Shown piece by piece: positions 47,153 to 56,256 of a stretch of DNA of 64,000 nucleotides. Under the pieces are notes generated by a model. It made no database searches. It saw only the letters and a program-made list of their open reading frames with translations, and was not told the origin of the DNA. Both the position numbers and the translations under genes were made by a program. Source of the DNA: PVC group bacterium (GTDB lineage: Bacteria > Verrucomicrobiota > Kiritimatiellia > CAIKKV01); the NCBI GenBank assembly GCA_945898015.1, contig CAMDGM010000010.1, positions 21,531 to 85,530 on the forward strand, given 5' to 3'. Numbering within the stretch: position 1 is the first letter of the stretch; each line of letters opens with the position of its first letter.

Positions 47153-48178
47153 ATGACTCCCTACCCAAAAACCATCGACACGGTGGAGCAGTTGGACGAG
47201 GTTCTGACGCGCCCGCAGCCGTCCCTGATTGCGTTCATGAAGACCCTGACCGGCGATATCATGGTCATTGGGGCCGGCGGTAAAGTCGGCCCCACCCTCG
47301 CCCTCATGGCCAAGCGCGCCGTGGACGCGGCCGGCGTCAAGAAACGCGTGATCGCCGTCGACAAGGCCGACCTCTCCGCCCTCAAGGCCCAGGGCGTCGA
47401 AACGATCAACTGCGACCTGCTCGACCTCGAGGCCGTCAAGCGCCTTCCCCAGGTCGAAAACATCTACTATCTCGTGGGCCGTAAATTCGGCTCCGACGGC
47501 CAGGAGCACCTGACCTGGGCGATCAACGTCATGGTCGCCCACAACGTGGCCCAGACCTTCACCAAATCCCGCATTGCCGCCTTCTCGACCGGCTGCGTGT
47601 ATCCCGTTGTGGACCTGACCACCGGCGGCTCCACGGAAGAGATGCGGGTCGATCCCGTGGGCGAATACACCATGTCCTGCCTCGGCCGGGAACGGATGTT
47701 CGACTTCTATGCCCAGACGGCCGGCGAGCGCGTGGTCCAATGCCGCCTCAACTACGCCATCGAATTGCGCTACGGCGTGCTCGTGGATATCGCCACCAAG
47801 GTCCTGGAAGGCCAGCCCGTGGACGTGACCACCGGCTATGCGAACGGCATCTGGCAGGGCGACGCCTGCAACCAGATCCTCCAGGCGCTCAGCCTCGCGG
47901 CCTCCCCCGCCGCCATCCTCAACGTCACCGGCCCCGAGACCTTCTCCGTGCGCGAAGTCGCGCACGCGTTCGGCCGCATGTTCGGCAAGCCCGCCATCAT
48001 CGAAGGCACGGAAAACGGCCGCGGCTACCTGAACAACGCCCGCAAGGCCAACGGGCTGTTCGGCAATCCCTCGGTGCCGCTCGGACTCCTCATGGAGTGG
48101 GTCGGCCATTGGATCCGCAAGGGCGGCTCCACGCTGGGCAAGCCCACGCACTTCGAAACGCAAAACGGCAAGTATTAG
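47153..48178 (+). CDS. NAD-dependent epimerase/dehydratase (extended SDR)
   Basis: A 341-residue extended short-chain dehydrogenase. The NAD-binding motif sits about 40 residues in (GDIMVIGAGGKVGPTLALMA). The catalytic region has FSTGCVYPV, but the usual YxxxK is displaced (EYTMSCLGRERMFDFYA: Tyr followed by Arg), so catalysis may differ. Relatives act on nucleotide sugars or free sugar acids. It starts at 47153 with AAGGA upstream and begins the cluster of co-directional genes. The long N-terminal lead before the glycine motif is unusual. Confidence 0.85.
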   Translation: MTPYPKTIDTVEQLDEVLTRPQPSLIAFMKTLTGDIMVIGAGGKVGPTLALMAKRAVDAAGVKKRVIAVDKADLSALKAQGVETINCDLLDLEAVKRLPQVENIYYLVGRKFGSDGQEHLTWAINVMVAHNVAQTFTKSRIAAFSTGCVYPVVDLTTGGSTEEMRVDPVGEYTMSCLGRERMFDFYAQTAGERVVQCRLNYAIELRYGVLVDIATKVLEGQPVDVTTGYANGIWQGDACNQILQALSLAASPAAILNVTGPETFSVREVAHAFGRMFGKPAIIEGTENGRGYLNNARKANGLFGNPSVPLGLLMEWVGHWIRKGGSTLGKPTHFETQNGKY

Positions 48179-48196
48179 CCCGCGGAAGAGCCAGTC

Positions 48197-49375
48197 GTGA
48201 AAAAGATCCGCGTCGGCATCGTCGGAGCCGGATTCGCCGGGCGTTTCCATACGGAATGCCTCCGGCGCGTCTATGGCGTGGACGTGGTCGTCGCGGGCGT
48301 CACCGCGCGCCGGGCCGAAAGCCGCGAGGCCTTCGGCCGCGCGCACGGGGTGCCCGTGTTCGAGTCGGCCGAGTCCATGCTCGATCACATCGACGTGCTG
48401 GATGTCTGCTCGCCCCCGTATGCCCATGCGGACGCCATCCTCGCGGCAGCCCATGCGGGAAAGGGCGTAATCTGCGAAAAGCCGCTGACCGGCTACTTCG
48501 GCCCGCCCGGCGACGACTCCTTCCACGGCAACCGCGCCGACAAGGAACCCATGATGGACGCCGTGGCGGACGTCATGCGCCGGATCGCTGACGCGGTCCG
48601 CCAAAACGGCGTCTTCTTCGGCTATGCCGAAAACTTTATCTACGCTCCCAGCGTTCAGAAGGAACGCGAGATCGTGGAGAAAACCAAGGCCCAGATCCTG
48701 CGCATGTCCGGCGAGGAATCCCACAACGGCTCCGCCTCCCCCGTCTACGGCATCTGGAAATTCGCCGGCGGCGGCTCGCTCATCGGCAAGGGAGTCCACC
48801 CGCTCGGCGCCATCCTCTACCTCAAGCGCATCGAGGGCCTCGCCACCCTCGGCCGCCCCATCCGACCCGCCACCGTGTCCGCCCGCACGCACGAAATCAC
48901 CCGCCTGCCCGGCTACCGCGACGCCGGCTTCATCCGCACCGACTACCGTGACATCGAGGATTACGGCATGATCCATGTCGTGTTCGAGGACGGCACCGTG
49001 GGCGATGTCGTAACCAGCGAACTCGTGCTCGGCGGCATCTACGACTATGTGGAAGTGTTCGCCAACAACCACCGCACCCGCTGCCTGATCAGCCCCACCG
49101 AACTCGCCCACACCTACAACCCGCGCGGCGCCCAGTTCAAGGACATCTATCTCATCGAGAAAACCAGCACCCAGGAAGGGTGGTCCACCGCCGCGCCCGA
49201 CGAAAACTTCACCATGGGCTACCAGGCCGAAATCCAGGATTTCATGGCCTGCGCGGCCGCCGGAACCAGCCCGCAGTCCGGCCTCGACCTCGCGCTGGAC
49301 ACGACCGCCACCACCTACGCGGCCTATGTGTCGGCCCAGCGCAAGGGCGCCGAGACCGACGTACCCCGTCTATGA
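48197..49375 (+). CDS. Gfo/Idh/MocA-family oxidoreductase (cluster gene 2)
   Basis: A 392-residue dehydrogenase starting with GTG (48197) and the Rossmann motif MKKIRVGIVGAGFAGRFHTE. VICEKPLTGYFGPPGDDSFH contains the EKP motif followed by an unusual 25-residue insertion. The active-site segment GGSLIGKGVHPLGAILYLK carries the conserved His. It lies 18 bp after the epimerase gene. The extended GxxFGPPGDD loop sets it apart from the other family members here and should help identify its substrate. Confidence 0.88.
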   Translation: MKKIRVGIVGAGFAGRFHTECLRRVYGVDVVVAGVTARRAESREAFGRAHGVPVFESAESMLDHIDVLDVCSPPYAHADAILAAAHAGKGVICEKPLTGYFGPPGDDSFHGNRADKEPMMDAVADVMRRIADAVRQNGVFFGYAENFIYAPSVQKEREIVEKTKAQILRMSGEESHNGSASPVYGIWKFAGGGSLIGKGVHPLGAILYLKRIEGLATLGRPIRPATVSARTHEITRLPGYRDAGFIRTDYRDIEDYGMIHVVFEDGTVGDVVTSELVLGGIYDYVEVFANNHRTRCLISPTELAHTYNPRGAQFKDIYLIEKTSTQEGWSTAAPDENFTMGYQAEIQDFMACAAAGTSPQSGLDLALDTTATTYAAYVSAQRKGAETDVPRL

Positions 49376-49400
49376 CTTTATCAAGGAGAACCCGCACGCC

Positions 49401-50474
49401 ATGAAGAATAATGCCACTAAACTGGACGTCGCCATCATCGGCCTCGGCCACCTGCACCCCCGCTCCTACATGCCCCTCTTCAAAATGGTGCCCGAGCTCC
49501 GGGTCACCGCCGTGATGGAGCCCGACGCCGCGTTCCGCCAGGCGTTCTGCACGGAATACGGGGTGGCCGGATACGGCTCCCTGCCCGCCCTGCTGCGCGA
49601 GGCGAAGCCGCAGATCGCCGCCCTGTTCCTCCCGCATGCCGACTGCCCCGCCGCCGCCGCCGCCTGCGCCAAGGCCGGCGCGCACCTGATGGTGGAAAAG
49701 CCCCTGGCCGCCAGCGCCGCCGGCGCGGCCGCCATCGCGGCCGCCGCCCGGAAATACAACGTCAAGCTCACCACCGGCTATTGCTGGCGCTACCACCCCG
49801 TGGCCCTGGAAATCAAGCGCCTCGTGGCCTCCGGGGTCATCGGCCGCGTGGTCGGCGGCGAGGGCCGCATCGCGGCCGGCCGCCTGCAGCGCTATCTCGA
49901 CGGCCACTCCCCGTGGATGCTGGAAAAGAAACGCTCCGGCGGTGGCCCCATGTACAACCTCGGTGTGCACTGGATCGACCTCTTCCGCTATGTGCTGGCG
50001 GATGAAGTCGAATCCGTCTGCGGCCGCAACGTCAAGATCAACACGCGCTACGATGTGGAGGACAACTCCTTCGCCCACCTCCAGTTCCGCAAGGGCGCGG
50101 TGATGGCGCTCGACATCAGCTACACCGTCCCCGACGCCTTCCCCTACGGCCGCGACCTCTACATCGGCATCCGCGGCACCCGCGGCGTCATCTCGTGGGC
50201 GCCCGCCTACGAGGGCCAGAAGGATGTCCTCCACGTCTGCTCCGACGATCCCGCCTTCGCGGGAGCGCCCCGGCGCAGCCAGGAGTTCGAACTCGAACCC
50301 GTGAAGGGCTACTCGGGCACCATGGGGTATCAATACGTCCGCGGCTTCGCGGATTCCATTCTTAACAACAAGACGCCGGTCATCACGGGCGAGGACGGAA
50401 TCGCCGCGCTCAAAATCGTCGAGGCCGTCTACCGGTCGGCCGCACAAAAACGCTGGGTGGAGGTCAAGGGATGA
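49401..50474 (+). CDS. Gfo/Idh/MocA-family oxidoreductase (cluster gene 3)
   Basis: A 357-residue dehydrogenase with motif LDVAIIGLGHLHPRSYMPL, EKP motif HLMVEKPLAASAAG and substrate signature GGGPMYNLGVHWIDLFRYV. The start at 49401 was set by AAGGAGAA upstream; the frame runs 25 codons back into the previous gene. It overlaps the 2-hydroxyacid dehydrogenase by four bases (ATGA), so the pair is co-translated. Confidence 0.88.
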   Translation: MKNNATKLDVAIIGLGHLHPRSYMPLFKMVPELRVTAVMEPDAAFRQAFCTEYGVAGYGSLPALLREAKPQIAALFLPHADCPAAAAACAKAGAHLMVEKPLAASAAGAAAIAAAARKYNVKLTTGYCWRYHPVALEIKRLVASGVIGRVVGGEGRIAAGRLQRYLDGHSPWMLEKKRSGGGPMYNLGVHWIDLFRYVLADEVESVCGRNVKINTRYDVEDNSFAHLQFRKGAVMALDISYTVPDAFPYGRDLYIGIRGTRGVISWAPAYEGQKDVLHVCSDDPAFAGAPRRSQEFELEPVKGYSGTMGYQYVRGFADSILNNKTPVITGEDGIAALKIVEAVYRSAAQKRWVEVKG

Positions 50475-51454
50475 AAGTCGCAGTCACCGATTACATTGAA
50501 GACAATCTCGACTGGGAAGCCGGGGAGCTGAAAAAGGCCGGCATCGCCTTCTCCGCGTTCCAGCTCAAATTCAAGCCCGAGGACGAACTCGTGGCCACCC
50601 TCGCGGACGCCGACGTCATCGTGGTGAACATGGTCAAGTTCACCGACTCGCTGCTGGCCCGGCTGCCCCGCTGCAAACTCCTCATCCGCCACGGCATCGG
50701 CTACGACAACGTGGATGTGGCCGCCTGCACGAAGCACAAGGTGATCTTTGCCTACCAGCCCGATTACTGCGTGGACGATGTGGCCGAACACGCCATCGCC
50801 CTGATCTTCGCCTGCGCCCGCAAGGTGCCCGCCAGCCGGACCACGCTGGAGGACTCCAGCCACACCGGACAATGGGACTTCTCCAAGCTCTTCCCCCTCT
50901 ACCGCATGAAGGGGAAAACCCTCGGCGTTATCGGCACGGGCCGCATCGGCGGCACCCTCGTCCGCCGCCTCAAAAGCTTCGGCTTCCGCATCCTGGCCAA
51001 CGACCCCTACCTGTCCGACGCCCGCAAAGCCGAGCTCGAGGTGCCGTTCGTCGAGAAGGATCAGATCTTCCGCGAAGCCGATTTCATCACCATTCACACG
51101 GCGCTCGGCCCTGAAACGCGCCACATCATCAACCCCGCCTCGCTGGCGCTCATGAAGCCCACCGCGTATGTGATCAACACGTCGCGCGGGGGCATGGTGG
51201 ACGCGCAGGCCCTGGCCGAGGCCTGCCGATCCGGCCGCATCGCCGGCGCCGCCATCGATGTCTTCGATGTCGAACCCCCGCCCCAGGACCACCCCCTGTT
51301 CGGGCTCGACAACGTCATCCTCACCCCCCACCTCGGCTGGGCCTCCGTGGAATCGGGCGACCAGATCCGCAAGGGCATCCTCGACGACATCCTTCGCTTC
51401 TCGAAAGGCGAGTCCGCCCGGAACATCGTCAACAAGGACGTGATCAGGAAATAA
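50471..51454 (+). CDS. D-2-hydroxyacid dehydrogenase family protein
   Basis: A 327-residue NAD-dependent dehydrogenase. It shows LLIRHGIGYDNVDVAACTKH, the NAD motif LGVIGTGRIGGTLVRRLKSF, and the catalytic Arg (VINTSRGGMVDAQAL), Glu (AIDVFDVEPPPQDH) and His (ILTPHLGWASVESG). It would interconvert a 2-keto acid and a D-2-hydroxy acid; the CtBP-like layout without a serine-regulatory domain rules out full-length SerA. The overlap with the preceding gene and the 41-bp gap to the aminotransferase place it inside the pathway. Confidence 0.92.
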   Translation: MKVAVTDYIEDNLDWEAGELKKAGIAFSAFQLKFKPEDELVATLADADVIVVNMVKFTDSLLARLPRCKLLIRHGIGYDNVDVAACTKHKVIFAYQPDYCVDDVAEHAIALIFACARKVPASRTTLEDSSHTGQWDFSKLFPLYRMKGKTLGVIGTGRIGGTLVRRLKSFGFRILANDPYLSDARKAELEVPFVEKDQIFREADFITIHTALGPETRHIINPASLALMKPTAYVINTSRGGMVDAQALAEACRSGRIAGAAIDVFDVEPPPQDHPLFGLDNVILTPHLGWASVESGDQIRKGILDDILRFSKGESARNIVNKDVIRK

Positions 51455-51495
51455 TCCCTTGGCGCCCCCGCGCCGAACTCCAGGAGAATCGCATC

Positions 51496-52821
51496 ATGAG
51501 CATCACCCATGTGAACGGACCGCTTCCCGGCCCCAAGGGAAAAGCCCTGCTGGAAAAATGGCGCCGCTACGAGGCCGATGTAACCGGCTTCCAGGCCCCC
51601 GTGGTCTGGGAATCGGCCAAGGGCTGCACCGTCCGCGACGTGGACGGCAACGCCTTCCTCGACTGGACCTCAGGCGTGCTCGTCACGAACGTCGGGCACT
51701 GCCACCCTCACCTGGTCGAAGCCGCGCGCAAGGCGACCGGCGACCTGCTGAACAACTACGAGTGCGCCAACACCTACCGCATCGCCGCGGCCGAGAAGCT
51801 GGTCAAGGCGCTCCCGCCGCATCTGGACAAGTGCTTTTTCCTGAGCACGGGCGCGGAAGCCACCGAGGCCTGTCTGCGCCTGATGAAACGCAAATCCGGA
51901 AAATATGAAATCCTGGCGTTCGCCGGCGGTTTCCACGGCCGCACCTTCGGCGCCGCTTCGGCCGGCGGAATGGCGGGCCCCAAGCGCGGCTATGGCCCCG
52001 GCGTCCCCGGCACCATCCGCGCCCTGTTCCCCAACCCGTATCGCGACGATTTCGGCTGGTGCGGAGACGGCCCCCGGTTTCCCAAGTATTTCAAGTATCT
52101 GGAGGCTGAAATTGCGGCCAACTCCACCGGCAGCCTGGGCGGCCTGATCGTGGAGCCCTACCAGGGCGCCGCCGGCTTCATCTTTCCGCCTCCGGGCTGG
52201 CTGAAACGGCTCGAGGAATGGGCGCGCGGAAACGGGCTGCTCTTCACGCTCGACGAGGTACAGGCCTCCTATGGCCGCACCGGCCGCATGTGGGCCCTGG
52301 AGCATGAAGGCCTGAAGCCCGACCTGGTCAGTATCGGCAAGGCCATCGGCTGCGGCGTGCCGGTCTCCGCCGTCGCCGGAACCTCGGACGTCTTCGCCTC
52401 CCTCAAGAAGGGTGAACTGTCCAGCACGCTCGGCGGCAACCCCGTGTCCAGCGCGGCCGTGACGGCCATCCTGGAAATCTATGAAACGGAAGACCTGGTG
52501 GGTAATTCCGCGAAAATGGGCGCCTACATGAAGCAAAAGCTCGAAGCCCTGGCCGCGAAAAGCCGGTTCATCGGCGATGTGCGCGGCATGGGCCTCGTGA
52601 TGGGCCTGGAGTTCGTGAAGGACAAGGCAACCCGCGAGCCCTACCCCGAACTCATCAAGCCGCTCATCGAAGCCAGCGCCAACAAGGGCGTGCTGATCGG
52701 CTCCGTCGGAGTCAGCAGCAACGTCATCCGCGTGGCGCCGCCCCTCGTCATCACCCGGGCCGAAGCCGACGAAAGTCTGGCGCTCTTCGAAAAGGCCCTC
52801 CTGGAGCTCGAAGCGAAATGA
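51496..52821 (+). CDS. Class III aminotransferase (PLP-dependent)
   Basis: A 441-residue omega/4-aminobutyrate-type transaminase. The N-terminal WTSGVLVTNVGHCHP, STGAEATEACLRLMK, FHGRTFGAASAGG, the PLP Asp in LFTLDEVQASYGRTG and the Schiff-base Lys in DLVSIGKAIGCGVPV are all present. The family transfers amino groups to or from omega-amino acids, diamines, or 2-keto acids. AGGAGAA precedes the ATG. It overlaps the amidohydrolase gene by four bases, so an amine released by the amidohydrolase may be the aminotransferase substrate, or the reverse. Confidence 0.92.
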   Translation: MSITHVNGPLPGPKGKALLEKWRRYEADVTGFQAPVVWESAKGCTVRDVDGNAFLDWTSGVLVTNVGHCHPHLVEAARKATGDLLNNYECANTYRIAAAEKLVKALPPHLDKCFFLSTGAEATEACLRLMKRKSGKYEILAFAGGFHGRTFGAASAGGMAGPKRGYGPGVPGTIRALFPNPYRDDFGWCGDGPRFPKYFKYLEAEIAANSTGSLGGLIVEPYQGAAGFIFPPPGWLKRLEEWARGNGLLFTLDEVQASYGRTGRMWALEHEGLKPDLVSIGKAIGCGVPVSAVAGTSDVFASLKKGELSSTLGGNPVSSAAVTAILEIYETEDLVGNSAKMGAYMKQKLEALAAKSRFIGDVRGMGLVMGLEFVKDKATREPYPELIKPLIEASANKGVLIGSVGVSSNVIRVAPPLVITRAEADESLALFEKALLELEAK

Positions 52822-54044
52822 AAGACCTGAGGCCGGTCATCGAGTCGCTCCTCCCGGAGACCACCCAGCTGCTGGCGGATCTGTGCGCCTTCCCTTCCAC
52901 CTCCGGGAAAGAGCACGAGGCGCTATTGTTCCTGGAAAAGGCGTTTGCCCGAACAGGCGCCCGCGTGGAGCGGGTGCCGCTGGCGGACAGCCTCCGGGAC
53001 GATCCCGATTACAGCGACCCCATCAAGGGCATCCCGTACAACGGCCGCTTCAACCTGCGGGTCGTGCGGCCCGGCACGGGCGGCGGGAAATCCCTGCTGT
53101 TCAACGCCCACACGGACGTGGTGCCGCCCTCCCAGGACCAGCCCGAGCCCTGGAAGGCCCGGCTCGAGAACGGCATCCTCCACGCCCGCGGCGCCTGCGA
53201 CGCGAAGGGCCAGGTAGCAACCGTCTACCTGCTGCTCCGGACGCTCCAGGAAAGCGGCGTCACGCTCAAGGGCGATGTCATCGCCCACCTTGTCGTGGAA
53301 GAGGAAAACGGCGGCAACGGCACCCTGGCCATGGCGCGGCGCGGGGAAAAGGCCGATGCCTGCATCGTGCTCGAACCCACCGAGGGGCGCGTGCTGACCT
53401 CCATCCGCGGCGCCGTCTGGTTCCGGATCGAATTTCACGGCAAGGCGGGCCACAGCGGCCAGGCCGGCCAGACCCGCAGCGCCCTGCTCATGGCGCGGGA
53501 CGCCATCGCCGTGCTCGAAAAATACCACGACGACCTGCTGGCCGCGTCGCGCGGCTTTCCGCTCTTCGACCCCTATCCGAACCCCATGCCGATCACCTTC
53601 GGCCGCCTGGAGGCCGGCAACTGGCCGGCGTCGGCCCCGAGCCTGGCCGTCATGGAAGGCGTGCTGGGCCTGTTGCCCAACACAACCAAGGAGCAGGTCG
53701 TGGCCGGCATGCGCGCCGCGCTGGACGCCGAAGCCGGGCTGGCCGGCCGCTTCACGCTGACGTTCATGTACCGACACGACAGCAGCGTGCTGGATCCGAA
53801 CCACAGCCTGCCGCAAGGCCTGCTGGCCGCGGCGGCCGCCTTCGGCCGGCCATGCAAGGTGGACGCCATGACCGCCTCCTGCGATGCCTGGCTCTACTCC
53901 AATCAATTGGGCATCCCCACGGTCGTGTACGGCCCGGGTTCGCTCAAGGTGGCCCATTCCAAGGATGAACAGATGGCGGTTCGGGAGTTGGCCGACGCCG
54001 CGGAAACACTGGCAGCCTTCCTCCGGCGCCATTCGGGAGAATGA
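52818..54044 (+). CDS. M20-family metallo-amidohydrolase/peptidase
   Basis: A 408-residue enzyme of the M20 (ArgE/DapE/CPG2) family. The di-zinc ligands are His in LLFNAHTDVVPPS, Asp in ARGACDAKGQVA, the Glu pair in LVVEEENGGNG, a further ligand in VLEPTEG, and a late His in VAHSKDEQM. The lid/dimerisation domain is IEFHGKAGHSGQAGQ. It hydrolyses an amide: N-acyl amino acid, dipeptide or carbamoyl substrate. Coupled to the aminotransferase (ATGA) and 4 bp before the zinc dehydrogenase. Confidence 0.9.
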   Translation: MKDLRPVIESLLPETTQLLADLCAFPSTSGKEHEALLFLEKAFARTGARVERVPLADSLRDDPDYSDPIKGIPYNGRFNLRVVRPGTGGGKSLLFNAHTDVVPPSQDQPEPWKARLENGILHARGACDAKGQVATVYLLLRTLQESGVTLKGDVIAHLVVEEENGGNGTLAMARRGEKADACIVLEPTEGRVLTSIRGAVWFRIEFHGKAGHSGQAGQTRSALLMARDAIAVLEKYHDDLLAASRGFPLFDPYPNPMPITFGRLEAGNWPASAPSLAVMEGVLGLLPNTTKEQVVAGMRAALDAEAGLAGRFTLTFMYRHDSSVLDPNHSLPQGLLAAAAAFGRPCKVDAMTASCDAWLYSNQLGIPTVVYGPGSLKVAHSKDEQMAVRELADAAETLAAFLRRHSGE

Positions 54045-54048
54045 AATC

Positions 54049-55089
54049 ATGAGAGCATTAGTCAAGACCCAGAAGGGCGTCGGCAACATCGAAGTCCGCG
54101 ACATGCCCGAACCCTCCCCCGCCACCGGCGAAGTGAAAATCAAGATCGAGGGCTGCGGCATCTGCGGCTCCGACATTCACATTCGCCACGACCAGTTCCC
54201 CTACTGGCCGCCGGTCATCCTCGGACATGAATTCACCGGCACCGTGATCGAATGCGGAGCCGGCTGCAAGGCCTCCAAGGTGGGCGACCGCATCGTGGCC
54301 GAACCCCATACGAAAGCCTGTGGCGTCTGCCATCTCTGCCGCACCGGCAACATCCAGATCTGCCCCCACAAGCGCTCGCCCGGCTGGGGCATCCACGGCG
54401 GCATGACTCAGTACATCTGCTATCCCGAGGCCCTGCTCCACAAGATCCCGGACTCCATGACCTGGGACCAGGGGGCCATGGTGGAGCCCACCGCGAATGC
54501 CGTCACCGACCTGATCGTGCGCAAGGCCTTCACGCCCGGCGATTTCGTGGTCGTGGTCGGCCCCGGCCCTATCGGCCTGCTCACCGCCATGGTGGCCCGC
54601 GCCTCGGGTGCCCGGGAGGTCGTCCTCCTCGGCACGCCCGGCGACGAGGAACTGCGCATGAAGAAGGCACGCGAACTGGGATTCACCAAGATCATCAACG
54701 TCGTCACCCAGAACGCGGCCGAAGTCATCCAGGAGATGACCCACGGCGTGGGGGCCGACCTGGTGGCCGAGTGCAGCGGCGCGCCGCGCGCAATCGCCGG
54801 CACCGTGGACCTGGTCCGCAAGATGGGCACCGTCTGCGCCATCGGCTTGACCGGAAACCGGCCCGTGGAACTGCCGTGGGACGCCTTCCAGAAAAAGGTG
54901 ATCACGCTGCAGTTCAACATGTCCACCATGTACCAGTCGTGGGACCGCACCATTGCCCTCATCTCAAGCGGCATGGTTCCAGCCGAAAAGGTCGTCTCCC
55001 ACAAGGCCCCCCTGTCCGACTGGGAACGCGTCTTCAACGACATCGAAAACCTCAAGGCACTCAAAGGCATTCTGACTCCGGAGGGTTAA
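54049..55089 (+). CDS. Zinc-dependent medium-chain alcohol/polyol dehydrogenase
   Basis: A 346-residue MDR-family dehydrogenase. Catalytic zinc ligands lie in GCGICGSDIHIRH and ILGHEFTGTVI; the structural-zinc Cys cluster is ACGVCHLCRTGNIQICPHK; the NAD motif is VVVVGPGPIGLLTAMVARAS. The composition resembles threonine- or sorbitol-dehydrogenase relatives. The ATG at 54049 has GGGAGA upstream. The next gene's ATG follows its TAA with no gap, so the two are probably translated together. Confidence 0.92.
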   Translation: MRALVKTQKGVGNIEVRDMPEPSPATGEVKIKIEGCGICGSDIHIRHDQFPYWPPVILGHEFTGTVIECGAGCKASKVGDRIVAEPHTKACGVCHLCRTGNIQICPHKRSPGWGIHGGMTQYICYPEALLHKIPDSMTWDQGAMVEPTANAVTDLIVRKAFTPGDFVVVVGPGPIGLLTAMVARASGAREVVLLGTPGDEELRMKKARELGFTKIINVVTQNAAEVIQEMTHGVGADLVAECSGAPRAIAGTVDLVRKMGTVCAIGLTGNRPVELPWDAFQKKVITLQFNMSTMYQSWDRTIALISSGMVPAEKVVSHKAPLSDWERVFNDIENLKALKGILTPEG

Positions 55090-56166
55090 ATGAAAAAAGA
55101 ATATGGATTCGGCATTCTCGGCGCGGGCCTCGTCTCCCCCTTTCATGCCAAGAGCGTGAAAGCCTCCCAAGGCGGCAAGTTGATCGCCTTCTGCGACATG
55201 AGCAAGGACCGGGCCGACAAGCTCGCGACCGAATACGGCGTCAAAGCCTACTACGATCTGGCCGACATGCTGAAAGACCCGGCGATCGACGTCGTCAACG
55301 TGTGCCTCCCCAACCACCTTCACCATCAGGCCGTCCTCGCCTGTGCCCGGGCCGGCAAGCATGTGCTCACGGAAAAGCCGCCGGCCATGACCCTCCAGGA
55401 GACGGACGAAATGATCGCCGCCTGCGCGCAGGCCGGCGTCAAATTCGGCTGCACGGTCCAATGCCGTGTCCGCAAGGCCATCCAGGCGATCAAGAAAGCC
55501 GTTGCGGACGGCCGTTTCGGCACCCTTCTGCAGGCTGATGCCGTCATGAAATGGTTCCGGTCCACCGACTATTACAAATCCGACGCCTGGCGCATGTCCC
55601 GCAAGTCGGGCGCCGGCGTGACCGTCCAGCACGCCTTCCATTACATCGACCTGATCCAGTATATTGCCGGACCGGCAGCCCGGGTGGACGCGCGCATGAC
55701 CAACCTGGCTCATCCGGACATCCATCTGGAGGATACGCTCTACGCGTTCATCGAATTCAAGGGCGGCGCGCGCGGTATGGTGGAGGCCTCCACGGCCATG
55801 TGGCCGGGGACGGATATCCGGATCGAAATCCACGGCACAGACGGCACCGCCATCATGACCGGCGAGAAGATGAGTGTCTGGAAATTCCGGGAGGAGAAGC
55901 CCGAAGACGCCGAAATCCGCGCCATCGGCAGCGCCGCGCAATCCACCGGCGCCACAGGAGCCGCCGATTTCGGCTACCTGGACCACGCCTTCCTGATCCA
56001 GGACATGATCGACTCCATCAACACCGGCCGTGAAGTGGCGATTCCCGTCGCCTCGGTTCGCCCCACGCTGGAAATCGTGCTGGCCATGTATCATTCCGCT
56101 TTCCGCGGCACGCCGGTCACTCTTCCCGTCAAGGACGATGAGAAGATTTGGGAGTGGAAGGGGTAA
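55090..56166 (+). CDS. Gfo/Idh/MocA-family oxidoreductase (cluster gene 8)
   Basis: A 358-residue dehydrogenase beginning MKKEYGFGILGAGLVSPFHA, with the EKP motif as HVLTEKPPAMTLQETD and the substrate His region GAGVTVQHAFHYIDLIQYI. It starts directly after the zinc dehydrogenase stop. A 90-bp gap follows before the next family member, so an internal promoter there is possible. Confidence 0.9.
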   Translation: MKKEYGFGILGAGLVSPFHAKSVKASQGGKLIAFCDMSKDRADKLATEYGVKAYYDLADMLKDPAIDVVNVCLPNHLHHQAVLACARAGKHVLTEKPPAMTLQETDEMIAACAQAGVKFGCTVQCRVRKAIQAIKKAVADGRFGTLLQADAVMKWFRSTDYYKSDAWRMSRKSGAGVTVQHAFHYIDLIQYIAGPAARVDARMTNLAHPDIHLEDTLYAFIEFKGGARGMVEASTAMWPGTDIRIEIHGTDGTAIMTGEKMSVWKFREEKPEDAEIRAIGSAAQSTGATGAADFGYLDHAFLIQDMIDSINTGREVAIPVASVRPTLEIVLAMYHSAFRGTPVTLPVKDDEKIWEWKG

Positions 56167-56256
56167 GCGAGGTGCTTGGATGGCACTTCCAGGCTCGACA
56201 AAACAGGCATTCTGCGCAATTATAAAAGCCAAGTTTGACATAAGGAGCGTGCGCCG

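Noticed and set aside
47120..49111. A 663-codon minus-strand open frame across the epimerase and first dehydrogenase of the cluster
   Set aside because: It spans two well-supported plus-strand genes and their gap; there is no motif or ribosome-binding site, and its Gly/Asp/His/Val-rich composition is typical of a reverse-complement shadow.
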